Positions 8,652 through 17,498 of a stretch of DNA of 64,000 nucleotides are shown here, one piece after another. Within the stretch, counting starts at the first letter, position 1; each line of letters starts with the position of its first letter. The translations under genes and the position numbers were made by a program. The notes under the pieces were generated by a model. The model did not search any database, was not told the DNA's origin, and saw only the letters and a program-made list of their open reading frames with translations. Location: assembly GCF_015775515.1 (NCBI RefSeq), contig NZ_CP065383.1, forward strand, positions 1,922,001 to 1,986,000. The letters are read 5' to 3'. The DNA is from Atribacter laminatus (lineage in GTDB: Bacteria; Atribacterota; Atribacteria; Atribacterales; Atribacteraceae).

Positions 8652-9020
8652 TTGAAGGGAAGGATAATAAAAAGAGGTCAAGGAAAAATAATTATGGAAG
8701 GAGACGAATTAACTGAGATTTATGCTTTTACCGATAAAATTGTTTTTTCCGTAGGTACTCTCCTTCCCGGTCAACGTGCCTGTTTAGGTTTTGGTCATAA
8801 AAATGCCGATGAAATCTGTTATGTGATCCAAGGGAAAATTGTGATTCATTTTCCCGATGAAGAGGAGTATCATTTATTGGAAACAGGTGATGCGATCTTG
8901 ATTCCTCCGAGTGTATCTCATTATTCCATCAATGTGGGAGAAGAAAAATCGATCACGGTTTGGGCTGGTGCTGGACCAGATATGGAACATTTTCTAACTG
9001 AAGAAAAAGTTAAAACTTGA
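8652..9020 (+). CDS. small cupin-domain protein
   Basis: 122 aa, a single cupin barrel. The two cupin motifs are visible: motif 1 around 'FGHKNADEICYVIQGKIVIHF' (one His and a Glu) and motif 2 around 'LETGDAILIPPSVSHY' (His). The start is TTG at 8652, 5 nt after a perfect AAAGGAGG; the next ATG at 8694 has no site. It leads the RbsB-type transporter operon. Small cupins in such operons are often sugar epimerases or sensor-like proteins, and the function here is not known. Confidence 0.8.
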   Translation: MKGRIIKRGQGKIIMEGDELTEIYAFTDKIVFSVGTLLPGQRACLGFGHKNADEICYVIQGKIVIHFPDEEEYHLLETGDAILIPPSVSHYSINVGEEKSITVWAGAGPDMEHFLTEEKVKT

Positions 9021-9054
9021 AGAGGAGAAAATAGATTTTTGGTTCAAATTTTCA

Positions 9055-9083
9055 TTGACAATAAAAATATGGTGTGTTAATTT
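9055..9083 (+). promoter_or_regulatory. candidate promoter of the RbsB-type transporter operon
   Basis: A perfect TTGACA (9055-9060) is followed after 17 bp by TAATTT (9078-9083), a partial -10 match. It lies between the cupin gene and the binding-protein gene, so the transporter may be transcribed separately from the cupin. Confidence 0.45.
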
Positions 9084-9137
9084 CATTTTATTATATGCAA
9101 CACCGATCAAGGATTGTTGCGAAAAAGGAGGAAAAAT

Positions 9138-10130
9138 ATGCGGAATTTAGCTCGAGTATTTGTACTGGTCATGCTGGTTTTATTGGTTTTAAGCGCAACC
9201 GTGCTCGCCCAGGATAAGTTTGAAATCGTTATGGTTGCAAAGCATGAAGGAATTTCTTGGTTTGACGATATGCGAACTGGTGTTGAAGAATTTGGTAAGG
9301 ATCATGAAGATGTCACTTCTTACCAAATTGCTCCAGAGGGTGGAGACCCTGCCAAACAGGTTCAAATGGTTGAGGACCTGATTGCCAAAGGTGTTGACGC
9401 CATACTGGTAGTTCCAAATGACCCGAAATCAATGATTCCGGTCATCAAAAAAGCCAAAGATGCTGGTATTATTGTAATCAGCCATGAAGCAGAAGAGCTG
9501 AAAGGGATTGTTGATTATGATATGGAAGCTTTCCGGAATGAAGATTTTGGCGTTTTAATGTTCGAAAGTCTTGGCCGAGAGATGAACTATGAAGGCGAAT
9601 ATGTTGGTATGGTTGGTGCCTTGACCATGCAAACCCACATGCAATGGTTCCAAGCCGGGCATGATTACGCAGCAGAGAAATATCCCAACATGAAATTCAT
9701 CCTTCAAGAACCGGTTGAAGATTTTAACACTGAACAAACTGCTTATAATAAAGCAAGAGAATTGCTTCGTACCTATCCCAATATCAAAGGAATGTTTGGC
9801 TGTTCCGCTTCATCAACTATCATGCAAGCCCAAGCTGTTGAGGAACGTGGTTTGCAAGAACAGGTAGCTGTAGTCGGATTAACTCTTCCATCTATGAGTA
9901 AAACCTATCTGGAATCTGGTTCTCTCCGTCAAGCACAATGTTGGCGACCAGCTGATGCAGGTTATGTGTGCGCAATGATTGCTTATAAAGTTCTAAAAGG
10001 AGAACCACTTGAAACTGGTATTAGCCTTGGTAAAGAAGGATATGAGAGCGTGACCGTAGAAGATGGTATTATCTATGGCAACGCACCCCTGGTACTTACC
10101 AAGGAAAATGTGAATGATTTCCCCTTCTAA
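9138..10130 (+). CDS. CUT2 sugar-binding protein, LsrB/RhaS-like
   Basis: 330 aa from ATG 9138, chosen over the upstream in-frame TTG because AAAGGAGG lies 7 nt before it and a normal signal peptide follows (cleavage near VLAQD). The mature part is a Peripla_BP_4 fold: 'GDPAKQVQMVEDLIAKGVDAILVV' and 'AVVGLTLPSMSKTYLESG'. The pattern of the second half, 'RQAQCWRPADAGYVCAMIAYKVLKG', resembles autoinducer-2 (LsrB) and rhamnose (RhaS) binders more than RbsB. An LsrG-like gene elsewhere in the window (51835-52140) makes an AI-2-like or related linear or furanose ligand conceivable, but this is not proven. Confidence 0.88.
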   Translation: MRNLARVFVLVMLVLLVLSATVLAQDKFEIVMVAKHEGISWFDDMRTGVEEFGKDHEDVTSYQIAPEGGDPAKQVQMVEDLIAKGVDAILVVPNDPKSMIPVIKKAKDAGIIVISHEAEELKGIVDYDMEAFRNEDFGVLMFESLGREMNYEGEYVGMVGALTMQTHMQWFQAGHDYAAEKYPNMKFILQEPVEDFNTEQTAYNKARELLRTYPNIKGMFGCSASSTIMQAQAVEERGLQEQVAVVGLTLPSMSKTYLESGSLRQAQCWRPADAGYVCAMIAYKVLKGEPLETGISLGKEGYESVTVEDGIIYGNAPLVLTKENVNDFPF

Positions 10131-10155
10131 AAACTCCTTTTAATAATAATGAAAA

Positions 10156-10208
10156 CTTATCCAAATCTATGCCCAGCTTCCTAAAGGCTGGGCATAGATT
10201 TGGATAAG
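10156..10208 (+). terminator. 22-bp perfect hairpin between binding-protein and ATPase genes
   Basis: Arms 10156-10177 and 10187-10208 match perfectly over 22 bp, with a 9-nt loop. No U-tract follows, so it is more likely an mRNA-stabilising or attenuating element than a full terminator. It would raise binding-protein yield relative to the membrane components. Confidence 0.75.
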
Positions 10209-10228
10209 CCTCTTAAGGCGGAAGAATC

Positions 10229-11722
10229 ATGGGACCACAATTAATTTTAAAGCTAAGCAATATCAATAAAACTTTTCCTGGTGTGCAAGCTCTAAAAGGT
10301 GTTGACATGGATGTACACTATGGAGAAGTTCACTGTTTGGTAGGTGAAAACGGTTCGGGAAAGTCCACCTTAATCCGCATTATCTCTGGTGTTGAATCAC
10401 CTGAAAGTGGAACAATAGAAATTAACGGAAATACCTACAAAAAACTGACCGTTCGACAAGCCATGCGTGAGGGAGTACAGGTTATCTATCAGGATCTTTC
10501 TCTCTTTCCTGATCTCTCTGTTGGAGAAAACATTGCTTTTAATTGGCTGGTAGAAAATTCACAGTGGTTTATTAACCAGAAAGAATACCTTCAAAGAGCG
10601 AATGAAGAACTCGAACGCCTTGATTCTAAGATTGATATGAAGGAACAAGTGAGCAATTTATCAATGAGCCAAAAACAAATTGTGGCGATTGCCCGGGCAT
10701 TGGTTTTAGATGCTAAATTGCTTATATTTGATGAACCAACTACAGCTTTGACTAAAAAAGAAATTGATACACTATTAAAAACCATCGAAGAGCTGAAACA
10801 AAGAAATATTACCTCGATATTTGTCAGCCATAAATTAAACGAAGTATTTCGCATCGCTGATATCATAACAGTTTTGCGAGATGGAGAAAAAATCGGTGAT
10901 TTCGCTGCCAATGAATTAGATGAGAACAAATTGGCATTCTATATGACAGGGCGGGAGATAATATATGAAACATTTGAACCAGACGTTAAAAATGGGAAGC
11001 GAATTATCGAATTAAGGGAATTAACTCGAAAACCCCATTTCAGTAATGTTAGCTTATCAGTCGATGAAGGAGAAATCGTTGGTATTACTGGACCTCTTGG
11101 TGCTGGACGAACCGAGCTGGCACTATCTCTTTTTGGTTTAAATCACCCGCAGTCAGGTGAAATATTATTCGAAGATAAACGGGTACATATTGGCAATCCG
11201 GCCAAAGCTCGTGAACTTGGAATTACCTTATTGCCCGAAGATAGGCACAGCCAAGGGCTTTTTAGAACCAAATCCATCACCGACAACCTAACAGCTGCAA
11301 CCCTTGAACAATTGAAGCATTTTCTTGTAATTGATCAAACCAAGGCAAAAGAAGAAAGCAATAAAGTTTTCAATGAGCTTCGCATCAAAGCTTCTTCTAT
11401 GGATACAATTGTTGAAACATTGTCTGGTGGAAACCAGCAACGAGTCGTGTTGGGAAAATGGCTGGCGACTAATCCAAAATTATTTATCCTTGATAGCCCA
11501 ACGATTGGAATCGACGTTGGGTCTAAGTCGGAAATTTATGAAATAATCCATGAATTAGCCCGAAATCGAATGGCGATTATTATGATTTCTGATGAAATTC
11601 CCGAAATATACCATAACTGTAATCGTGTAATTGTCATGAGGGATGGGAAAATAACTGCAACTGTTAATACCAGTGATACCACCGAGGATGAACTTCGTAG
11701 CCTGGTGGAAGGAAGGTCTTAG
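10229..11722 (+). CDS. CUT2 sugar ABC transporter ATPase, RbsA type (two nucleotide-binding domains)
   Basis: 497 aa, the usual RbsA/MglA size. Domain 1 has Walker A GENGSGKST (39-47), signature LSMSQKQ and Walker B 'LLIFDEPT'. Domain 2 has the degenerate Walker A GPLGAGRTEL and the signature LSGGNQQRVVLGKWL, as is normal for this family where only one site hydrolyses ATP well. It lies downstream of the binding protein and directly upstream of two permeases, separated from the first by 1 nt. Cytoplasmic, attached to the RbsC-type permeases. Confidence 0.95.
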   Translation: MGPQLILKLSNINKTFPGVQALKGVDMDVHYGEVHCLVGENGSGKSTLIRIISGVESPESGTIEINGNTYKKLTVRQAMREGVQVIYQDLSLFPDLSVGENIAFNWLVENSQWFINQKEYLQRANEELERLDSKIDMKEQVSNLSMSQKQIVAIARALVLDAKLLIFDEPTTALTKKEIDTLLKTIEELKQRNITSIFVSHKLNEVFRIADIITVLRDGEKIGDFAANELDENKLAFYMTGREIIYETFEPDVKNGKRIIELRELTRKPHFSNVSLSVDEGEIVGITGPLGAGRTELALSLFGLNHPQSGEILFEDKRVHIGNPAKARELGITLLPEDRHSQGLFRTKSITDNLTAATLEQLKHFLVIDQTKAKEESNKVFNELRIKASSMDTIVETLSGGNQQRVVLGKWLATNPKLFILDSPTIGIDVGSKSEIYEIIHELARNRMAIIMISDEIPEIYHNCNRVIVMRDGKITATVNTSDTTEDELRSLVEGRS

Positions 11723-11723
11723 G

Positions 11724-12743
11724 ATGAATGGAAGAAGGTATCCAATCAGAGACTTAATGAAACGACAAGAATCGGTATTGTTTCTTATTCTGTTTGCCTA
11801 TTGTGCATTTGTTAGTATAGTGAATCCGGCATTCTTAGCGCTGGATAATATTTTTGATATTATAAAAAGTAGTGCCGGAATGATGGTATTAGCTATGGGA
11901 GTATTAGTGGTATTAGTTTCTGGTGGAATTGATGTATCCTTCACGGCTATGGCCATCTTTAGTGGATACATTACTATACGAATTATGATAGCGTTCGGCA
12001 TCGATAGTTTGTTTTTAGCTTATTTAGCTTCGGCTTTAATTGGTTTAATACTGGGTTTTTTAAACGGTATCATTATACATAAATTTAGATTAAAGCCCCT
12101 TATCGTTACTTTAGGAACACAAAATATTTTCATCGGGGCTTTATCGGTATTCTTTGGAACCAAATTCATTCCAGTTGGGCAGATGCCGAAATCTATTGTT
12201 CGATTCGGTACCAATTCCCTCTTATCCATTCCTCTATCGACTGGAGGAACAGCGAATCTCACTTTATTCCTCATTCCAGTTGCCTTGGTTGTATTTGTAA
12301 CCTGGTTTATTTTAAATCGGACCATGTTAGGAAGAAGCGTATATGCTTTGGGAAGTAGCCCAGTTGCTGCACAAAGAGCTGGGTTAAATATCGCATCAAT
12401 TCGTTATTTTGTTTATTCTTACATGGGTGTTTTGGCAGGAATTATGGGGATTATATACGCAGCTGAAGTTCGTTCACTAAATCCAATTTCCTTAGTAGGT
12501 GAAGAACTCACCATTATTGCTGCAACAGTCCTTGGTGGGGCTAAATTGACCGGCGGGAGAGGAACGGTTTTAGGGGCATTTTTTGGAGTGCTCATTATTT
12601 CTGTTTTAAATACAACTTTAATTCTTATCGGTCTTTCTTCTTCTTGGAACAATTTCTTTGTTGGAATCATCATTCTCCTCAGTGTTGGAATAACCGCTTA
12701 TCGAAATAAAAAAGAGAGCGAAAAGAACCTGATCTTTCTGTGA
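11724..12743 (+). CDS. CUT2 sugar ABC transporter permease, RbsC type (first)
   Basis: 339 aa from ATG 11724. This start is chosen because GGAAGG precedes it and an earlier in-frame ATG would lie deep inside the ATPase gene. It is a BPD_transp_2 permease with about eight to ten helices. 'MVLVSGGIDVSF'-type and 'VTLGTQNIFIGALSVFFG' family signatures are seen near residues 60-75 and 130-150. 'EELTIIAATVLGGAKLTGGRG' is the conserved late loop. It is followed at once by a second permease, so the transporter is a heterodimer like LsrCD or RhaPQ rather than a RbsC homodimer. Confidence 0.93.
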   Translation: MNGRRYPIRDLMKRQESVLFLILFAYCAFVSIVNPAFLALDNIFDIIKSSAGMMVLAMGVLVVLVSGGIDVSFTAMAIFSGYITIRIMIAFGIDSLFLAYLASALIGLILGFLNGIIIHKFRLKPLIVTLGTQNIFIGALSVFFGTKFIPVGQMPKSIVRFGTNSLLSIPLSTGGTANLTLFLIPVALVVFVTWFILNRTMLGRSVYALGSSPVAAQRAGLNIASIRYFVYSYMGVLAGIMGIIYAAEVRSLNPISLVGEELTIIAATVLGGAKLTGGRGTVLGAFFGVLIISVLNTTLILIGLSSSWNNFFVGIIILLSVGITAYRNKKESEKNLIFL

Positions 12744-12754
12744 GGAAAACACAA

Positions 12755-13747
12755 ATGGTAAAAATATCCAAAGAAATGATCATCCTTTTTGTAATATTTG
12801 GGATTGTATTGGTTGGAATTGCATTTCTATTGGGAGGAAGTTTCTATAACAGTCGTAACTTTGTCTCGATGGGTTTTCAAATTCCTGAGTTTGGTTTTTT
12901 AGCTTTAGCCATGTCCTTGGCAATGCTAACTGGTGGGATTGACTTATCCATAATTGGGAATATGAACCTATCCGGAATTTTAGCTGCCCTAATCCTTACC
13001 AACCAAACCTTGCTTACCACAGCTGGAACGGTAGTAACAGTTGCTTTAGCAATATTAGTAGCACTCTTATTTGGTTTAATTTGTGGTGCTTTAAATGGGA
13101 TACTTATTGGCTTTATAAGAATACCTGCAATGTTAGCAACCATAGGTACTATGTTGTTTTATACCGGTATTGGTATGGCAATTACCGGAGGACGAGGAGT
13201 GGTAGGCTTTCCAGAGGTTTTCATGTTGTTTGGGAATTCTCGATTTCTTGGATTACCAATTCCTTTACTCATCATGTTTATTGTTTTTGCCCTGATTGCC
13301 TTAGCTTTGGAACTCACCGTATGGGGACGAAGTGTTTATTTGACGGGAAATAACTATTTAGCAGCTCTTTTTTCCGGTATACGAACCAAGAAAACTGTTA
13401 TTTTAACCTACATGATCGGCGGATTAATGTGCGGTTTCAGTGCCCTGATCCTTATATCGAGAGTGAATTCAGCACGGATTGGTTATGGAGATACCTATCT
13501 TCTCCAAGCAATTCTAGTTTCAGTGATGGGAGGAATCAATCCTGAGGGTGGTTCGGGGAAGGTATTAGGAGTATTAGTGAGTATTTTAATACTTCAATCA
13601 CTTTCCAGCTCTTTTACCTTGTTTGCGATAACTCCCTATGCAAGAGGATTAATCTATGGTTTGATGCTTTTGATCATCATGATTGTCAATTATGTTTATG
13701 GAGAAGGATCTAAAAGATCATTAAGAAAAGCAAAAACAGAACAATAA
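12755..13747 (+). CDS. CUT2 sugar ABC transporter permease, RbsC type (second)
   Basis: 330 aa. ATG 12755 is preferred over an overlapping GTG at 12740 because GAGG lies 10 nt ahead of it, and the protein then starts with MVKISKEMI and a first helix. Family landmarks: 'MLTGGIDLSIIGNMNLSG', 'IRIPAMLATIGTMLFYTG' and 'LVSVMGGINPEGGSGK'. It is the partner of the preceding permease. A shortened paralogue followed by a VOC gene occurs at 40260-41579 in the same relative order as here. Confidence 0.93.
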   Translation: MVKISKEMIILFVIFGIVLVGIAFLLGGSFYNSRNFVSMGFQIPEFGFLALAMSLAMLTGGIDLSIIGNMNLSGILAALILTNQTLLTTAGTVVTVALAILVALLFGLICGALNGILIGFIRIPAMLATIGTMLFYTGIGMAITGGRGVVGFPEVFMLFGNSRFLGLPIPLLIMFIVFALIALALELTVWGRSVYLTGNNYLAALFSGIRTKKTVILTYMIGGLMCGFSALILISRVNSARIGYGDTYLLQAILVSVMGGINPEGGSGKVLGVLVSILILQSLSSSFTLFAITPYARGLIYGLMLLIIMIVNYVYGEGSKRSLRKAKTEQ

Positions 13748-13821
13748 CAATGAAATATCGAGAAAAATATTCCAGTTAAGAGGGTATTGGAATATTCGAG
13801 ATGTAATAAGGAGGAATCGTT

Positions 13822-14292
13822 ATGCAAGATGGAGAATTAATTCAGATTGGGTATTTAGTAAAGGATTTAGAGGGCGCCGTAAAGTTTTACATGGAAACCT
13901 TGGATGTTGGCCCCTGGGAAATATATACTTTTGCTCCTCCAGTGCTTCGCGAATCAATGGTACGAGGGAAGCCCTCAAACCATGATTTTCGCATTGCTAT
14001 AGCTTCACCAGGTCATATTCAGGTTGAACTCATTCAACCATTGACTGGTCGGAGCATTTATAATGAATACCTGGAGCAAAAAGGAGAGGGGTTGCATCAC
14101 GTCAAGTACTATTATAAGGATTGTCAAAAAGCAATTCAGGAATTTGGGAAAAAAGGAATAACCGTAATTCAAAGCGGAAAGTTTGATGAAGATGAATATT
14201 ATTACCTGGATACTTTAAAGTATTATGGAATGGTTATTGAAATCGGGAATGGGGGAAAGATCAGACCTCCTGAAAGAGTTATTTCAAAGTAA
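13822..14292 (+). CDS. VOC (glyoxalase/epimerase-fold) family protein
   Basis: 156 aa, two beta-alpha-beta-beta-beta modules. Features: N-terminal 'IQIGYLVKDLEGAVKFYMETL', central 'IQVELIQPLTGRSIYNEYL' (Glu ligand), 'GEGLHHVKYYYKDCQKAI' (His pair) and 'YYYLDTLKYYGMVIEI' (last Glu). The pattern resembles methylmalonyl-CoA epimerase-like VOC enzymes and suggests a metal-dependent isomerase or lyase. It is the last gene of the CUT2 operon, ending at a classical terminator. A close paralogue lies at 40260-40733. The substrate is unknown, perhaps a product of the imported sugar. Confidence 0.85.
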   Translation: MQDGELIQIGYLVKDLEGAVKFYMETLDVGPWEIYTFAPPVLRESMVRGKPSNHDFRIAIASPGHIQVELIQPLTGRSIYNEYLEQKGEGLHHVKYYYKDCQKAIQEFGKKGITVIQSGKFDEDEYYYLDTLKYYGMVIEIGNGGKIRPPERVISK

Positions 14293-14358
14293 ATTGATTT
14301 TAATTATCTGAATAAAATCCAAGGCTATTGGGTTATTATTTTGGTTGTAGGCTTCATA

Positions 14359-14391
14359 ACAGGGTGCAAAGAAATTGCACCCTGTTTTTTA
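14359..14391 (+). terminator. rho-independent terminator of the CUT2 operon
   Basis: An 11-bp perfect stem (14359-14369 with 14375-14385, core CAGGGTGCAA), a 5-nt loop and an uninterrupted T6 tract follow the VOC gene. Confidence 0.92.
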
Positions 14392-14958
14392 TTTATTATT
14401 TTATTTAAATCTAATATTTAATTATAGAAGGGTTAAAAAGATGAAATCCTAACGAATTAATAAAATGAGGATTTAAATTAATGGTGATGATAATACTTAT
14501 AAAAAATATTGATTTTGGTCTTAAGAAAATACCTCAACAATTGGCTCTGTAAGTACCGGCATAAATTTTATTTAATCTGACAATGAATGAACTGTAGGGT
14601 TTGTGTTTTCCAAATCAAACTAGACGATATAGAAGTGAACTGTATTGATTGCCTTTTCCGAGTATTTTCATTAGACTGATCACGAATTACTTGTTTATTA
14701 TTATTCCTCTTTTTTGTTAAGTTCTTTGTTGTTTATTGAGCTTATCGATTGTTGTAACCTTTTAATAAATAAAAAGCTTCTCTCAACTTAATGCAAAGCA
14801 ATAAACACCCAAAATTTAGTTAGGTTAAAATATTGAATTGTAAAGGGGAAAAGAGTATTTTTAAATTATTATGCATCATTCATCAAACTAATTATGGGAT
14901 AAAATAAAATTGAAATTCATGAAAAAAAAGAACCCTAAGAATGAAAGGAAAAATAATA
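14392..14958. other. gene-free AT-rich stretch
   Basis: I see no coding frame with a ribosome site, no convincing promoter pair and no strong inverted repeat in this stretch of about 570 bp. It must hold the promoter of the DUF2249/flavodiiron group. Confidence 0.5.
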
Positions 14959-15687
14959 ATGGAAAAAAATTGGATAAACAAAAAAGAATCATTTGAAGTA
15001 GTGGATGTAAGAAAATTAATGATTAACTTTTTACCCATTTTACTTAAAAAAGCCCAAAATATTCCCGTAGGGAAAGGACTTTGTATTATTCAGAGTTTTG
15101 AACCCATTCCACTTTACTCGGCTTTGGCGGATCTGGGATTTGATTATATTACAGAAAAAAAGTCCGAAAGGGAGTATCGGGTATATTTTTATAGATTAGA
15201 AGAAAGAGACGTCACCTATGAAACCGGAGCAGATATGCCTTTTAAGCCCACAGCGATCATTAATTACAAAAAAATTGATGATTTATTTGCCAGCCAGGTA
15301 GTAAATTTTTGGAAATATATTTGGGAAAAAGAAAACCCAGCTATTGATCTCAAAACAAAACTCCTTCTGTCTATGAGTAATGCAGTGGGTGGTTCACGTT
15401 TTAGACAGGCAACCCGAGAGCTCATCAAAGCCTATTCGTTAGGAACGACCACTGAAGAGCTGGATGAAATCTTTGCATTATTTGTTTGGAATCAGGGAAT
15501 CGGCAATTTTTCGTCAGAAATCGGACCTTCAACTTTATTCGGAGCCTATCAACAGATTAAAAACAGTGAAAAAAAAGGTATGGAGAGAAAAAAGATCGTT
15601 GACTCTCTGCTTGAAATTTTTGGAGATCAAAATCCTGAAGTTAACACGTTATATGAAAAAAGAAAAAAATTATGTAAAAAGTGTTAA
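14959..15687 (+). CDS. DUF2249 domain protein with CMD-like C-terminus
   Basis: 242 aa from ATG 14959 (AAAGGA ahead of it); ATG 14941 would add six residues but has no site. Residues 10-75 fit DUF2249 ('VVDVRKLMINFLPILLKKA' and 'SFEPIPLYSALADLGFDY'). The C-terminal half ('IDLKTKLLLSMSNAVGG', then 'RELIKAYSLGTTTEELDEI') looks like a carboxymuconolactone-decarboxylase/AhpD-type helical domain, but lacks an obvious CxxC. It sits 61 nt upstream of a flavodiiron gene. DUF2249 proteins are often met near nitrosative-stress genes. Role inferred: redox or NO response. Confidence 0.7.
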   Translation: MEKNWINKKESFEVVDVRKLMINFLPILLKKAQNIPVGKGLCIIQSFEPIPLYSALADLGFDYITEKKSEREYRVYFYRLEERDVTYETGADMPFKPTAIINYKKIDDLFASQVVNFWKYIWEKENPAIDLKTKLLLSMSNAVGGSRFRQATRELIKAYSLGTTTEELDEIFALFVWNQGIGNFSSEIGPSTLFGAYQQIKNSEKKGMERKKIVDSLLEIFGDQNPEVNTLYEKRKKLCKKC

Positions 15688-15748
15688 AATTTGAAAGAGA
15701 AGCAGGAAGCGAGATATGGATTGAAATTATAATAAAGGGGATGGGTTC

Positions 15749-16936
15749 ATGAAGAAAAAAATAAAAAATAACGTATATTGGGTGGGAAAAGTTGATTGGG
15801 AACTGAGGAAATTCCATGGAGATGAATTTTCCACGAATCATGGTTCTACCTATAACTCCTATTTGATTCAAGAGGAAAAAAATGTTCTCATTGATACAGT
15901 TTGGATTCCTTTTGCCGAAGAATTTGTTAAGAATTTGGCACAAGAAATTGATTTAAATAAAATAGATTATATTATAGCGAATCATGGAGAAGTGGACCAC
16001 AGTGGCGCCCTTCCAGCCCTCATGAAACACATTCCCAATACTCCCATTTATTGCACTGCGAATGCCGTGAAATCATTGAAGGGTCAGTACCATCAAGAAT
16101 GGAATTTTCAGGTGGTAAAGACCGGGGATAAATTGAGTGTTGGCGGAGGAAAAGAGTTAGTATTCGTTGAAATGCCAATGCTCCATTGGCCGGATAGTAT
16201 GGCAACTTACTTAACTAAAGATAATATCTTATTTAGCAACGATGCTTTTGGTCAGCATTTTGCCACTGACAAATTATATAACGACTTGGTGGATCAATGT
16301 GATTTATTTAAGGAAGCAATGAAGTATTATGCCAATATCTTGACCCCTTTTAGCCAAATTTTAAAGAAGAAATTAGCCGAAGTCATTTCATTGAACTTAA
16401 CCATTGATATTATTGCAACCAGCCATGGGGTTATTTGGAGAGACAATCCCATGCAGATTGTCGAGAAGTATTCCCAGTGGGCAAATGATTATCAAGAAAA
16501 TCAGATAACAATTATTTATGATACCATGTGGAATGGGACAAAAAAGCTTGCTGAGAGAATTTCTGAAGGAATTGGAATGGCTGATCCGGATGTTGAAGTA
16601 AAAGTTTTTAATCTGGCTAAAAACGATGACAATGATTTGATTACCGAAGTGTTTAAATCCAAGAAAGTTATTATTGGATCTCCAACAATAGGTAATAGTA
16701 TTCTTCATTCTATTGCCGGTTTTATTTATTTGATGAAAGAAATGAAATTTAAAGGGAAAAAAGCAACATCTTTTGGTTGTTATGGCTGGAGCGGTGAATC
16801 AACGAAAATTATGAATGAAAGTTTGGCTAATGCTGGATTTGAAATTATTAATGAAGGCTTCAGGAACAATTGGAATCCCGATGAAAGGCAGCAAAACGAA
16901 GCTATAGAATTCGGGAAAAAGATTGCCAAAGCATAA
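15749..16936 (+). CDS. flavodiiron protein (A-type flavoprotein, O2/NO reductase)
   Basis: 395 aa, the minimal two-domain form. The N-terminal metallo-beta-lactamase-like domain carries the diiron motif in 'ANHGEVDHSGALPAL' (H-x-E-x-D-H), then 'MLHWPDSMATYL' (His) and 'SNDAFGQHFA' (Asp), and a late His in 'TSHGVIWR'. The C-terminal flavodoxin domain starts at 'ITIIYDTMWNGTKKLAERI' (FMN phosphate loop). No rubredoxin domain is fused. It reduces O2 to water or NO to N2O in the cytoplasm of anaerobes, using rubredoxin or F420 electrons. The neighbouring RidA and DUF2249 genes suggest a small stress-defence unit. Confidence 0.95.
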   Translation: MKKKIKNNVYWVGKVDWELRKFHGDEFSTNHGSTYNSYLIQEEKNVLIDTVWIPFAEEFVKNLAQEIDLNKIDYIIANHGEVDHSGALPALMKHIPNTPIYCTANAVKSLKGQYHQEWNFQVVKTGDKLSVGGGKELVFVEMPMLHWPDSMATYLTKDNILFSNDAFGQHFATDKLYNDLVDQCDLFKEAMKYYANILTPFSQILKKKLAEVISLNLTIDIIATSHGVIWRDNPMQIVEKYSQWANDYQENQITIIYDTMWNGTKKLAERISEGIGMADPDVEVKVFNLAKNDDNDLITEVFKSKKVIIGSPTIGNSILHSIAGFIYLMKEMKFKGKKATSFGCYGWSGESTKIMNESLANAGFEIINEGFRNNWNPDERQQNEAIEFGKKIAKA

Positions 16937-16951
16937 AAAGGAGTGATAGCG

Positions 16952-17332
16952 ATGGATAGTATTCAAGTAGTAGTTGCTGGACCCAAAAACGTTCCGTATT
17001 CCGGTGCATTGTATGCTGGAGATTTTATTTATGTTTCAGGACAGGTTCCTCTTGATGAATCAAAACAAGTAGTGGGAGAGGATATTGAGACACAAACAAC
17101 TTTTGTTTTGGAAAAAATAGAAACCCTACTAGCAAAAGCTGGAGCAAATTTAAATCACATTGTGAAAACCACAGTTTTCTTGACAGATATGAAGAATTTT
17201 TCAAAGATGAATGAAGCTTATGGCAAGAAATTCAAAGATATCTATCCCTGCCGGAGCTGCATCGAAGTTGGGCAATTACCTGCGCCGGTTCTAATTGAGA
17301 TCGAAGCCATTGCCTATTTTCCGAAAAAATAA
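16952..17332 (+). CDS. ridA: RidA (YjgF/YER057c) family enamine/imine deaminase
   Basis: 126 aa from ATG 16952. The earlier in-frame GTG overlaps the AAGGAG site and is rejected. Features are 'YSGALYAGDFIYVSGQVPL' near the start and the C-terminal 'YPCRSCIEVGQLPAPVLIEIEA' region, with the conserved arginine and glutamate that bind the carboxylate of the imine. It hydrolyses reactive 2-aminoacrylate-type enamines formed by PLP enzymes. It lies 15 nt downstream of the flavodiiron gene, so the two are probably cotranscribed. Confidence 0.92.
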   Translation: MDSIQVVVAGPKNVPYSGALYAGDFIYVSGQVPLDESKQVVGEDIETQTTFVLEKIETLLAKAGANLNHIVKTTVFLTDMKNFSKMNEAYGKKFKDIYPCRSCIEVGQLPAPVLIEIEAIAYFPKK

Positions 17333-17379
17333 AAAGATCTCTTAAAGCAAACTCTCCCTGAATAACTAAAATATCATCC

Positions 17380-17408
17380 TTATCTCCCCTTTGCTAAAGG
17401 GGAGATAA
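17380..17408. terminator. 13-bp hairpin between convergent genes
   Basis: Arms 17380-17392 and 17396-17408 are perfectly complementary with a 3-nt loop (core TCTCCCCTTT). The U-tract is weak on both strands. It probably ends both ridA and the site-2 protease gene. A very similar CCCCTTTGCTAAAGGGG-type element follows the nucleoside hydrolase gene near 62264-62295. Confidence 0.65.
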
Positions 17409-17420
17409 ATTTGCGAATAA

Positions 17421-17460
17421 GTGACTTTTATCCTTATCTAATGCCACACAAGTGATGTAG
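17421..17460 (-). repeat. dispersed repeat R2 copy
   Basis: On the minus strand: an imperfect hairpin (CACTTGTGTGGCA) followed by TTAGATAAGGATAAAAGT. It matches the R2 core seen at 48901-48945, 25976-26017, 51661-51700, 62311-62334 and 62481-62520. Confidence 0.6.
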
Positions 17461-17498
17461 GAGTTAATTATCGGTTTCTCGTTACCATTATTTTCCGC

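Noticed and set aside
14761-14830. GCAAAGCAATAAACACCC motif looked like part of a riboswitch
   Set aside because: The other conserved blocks of GEMM or other classes are missing around it and no paired stems are evident.
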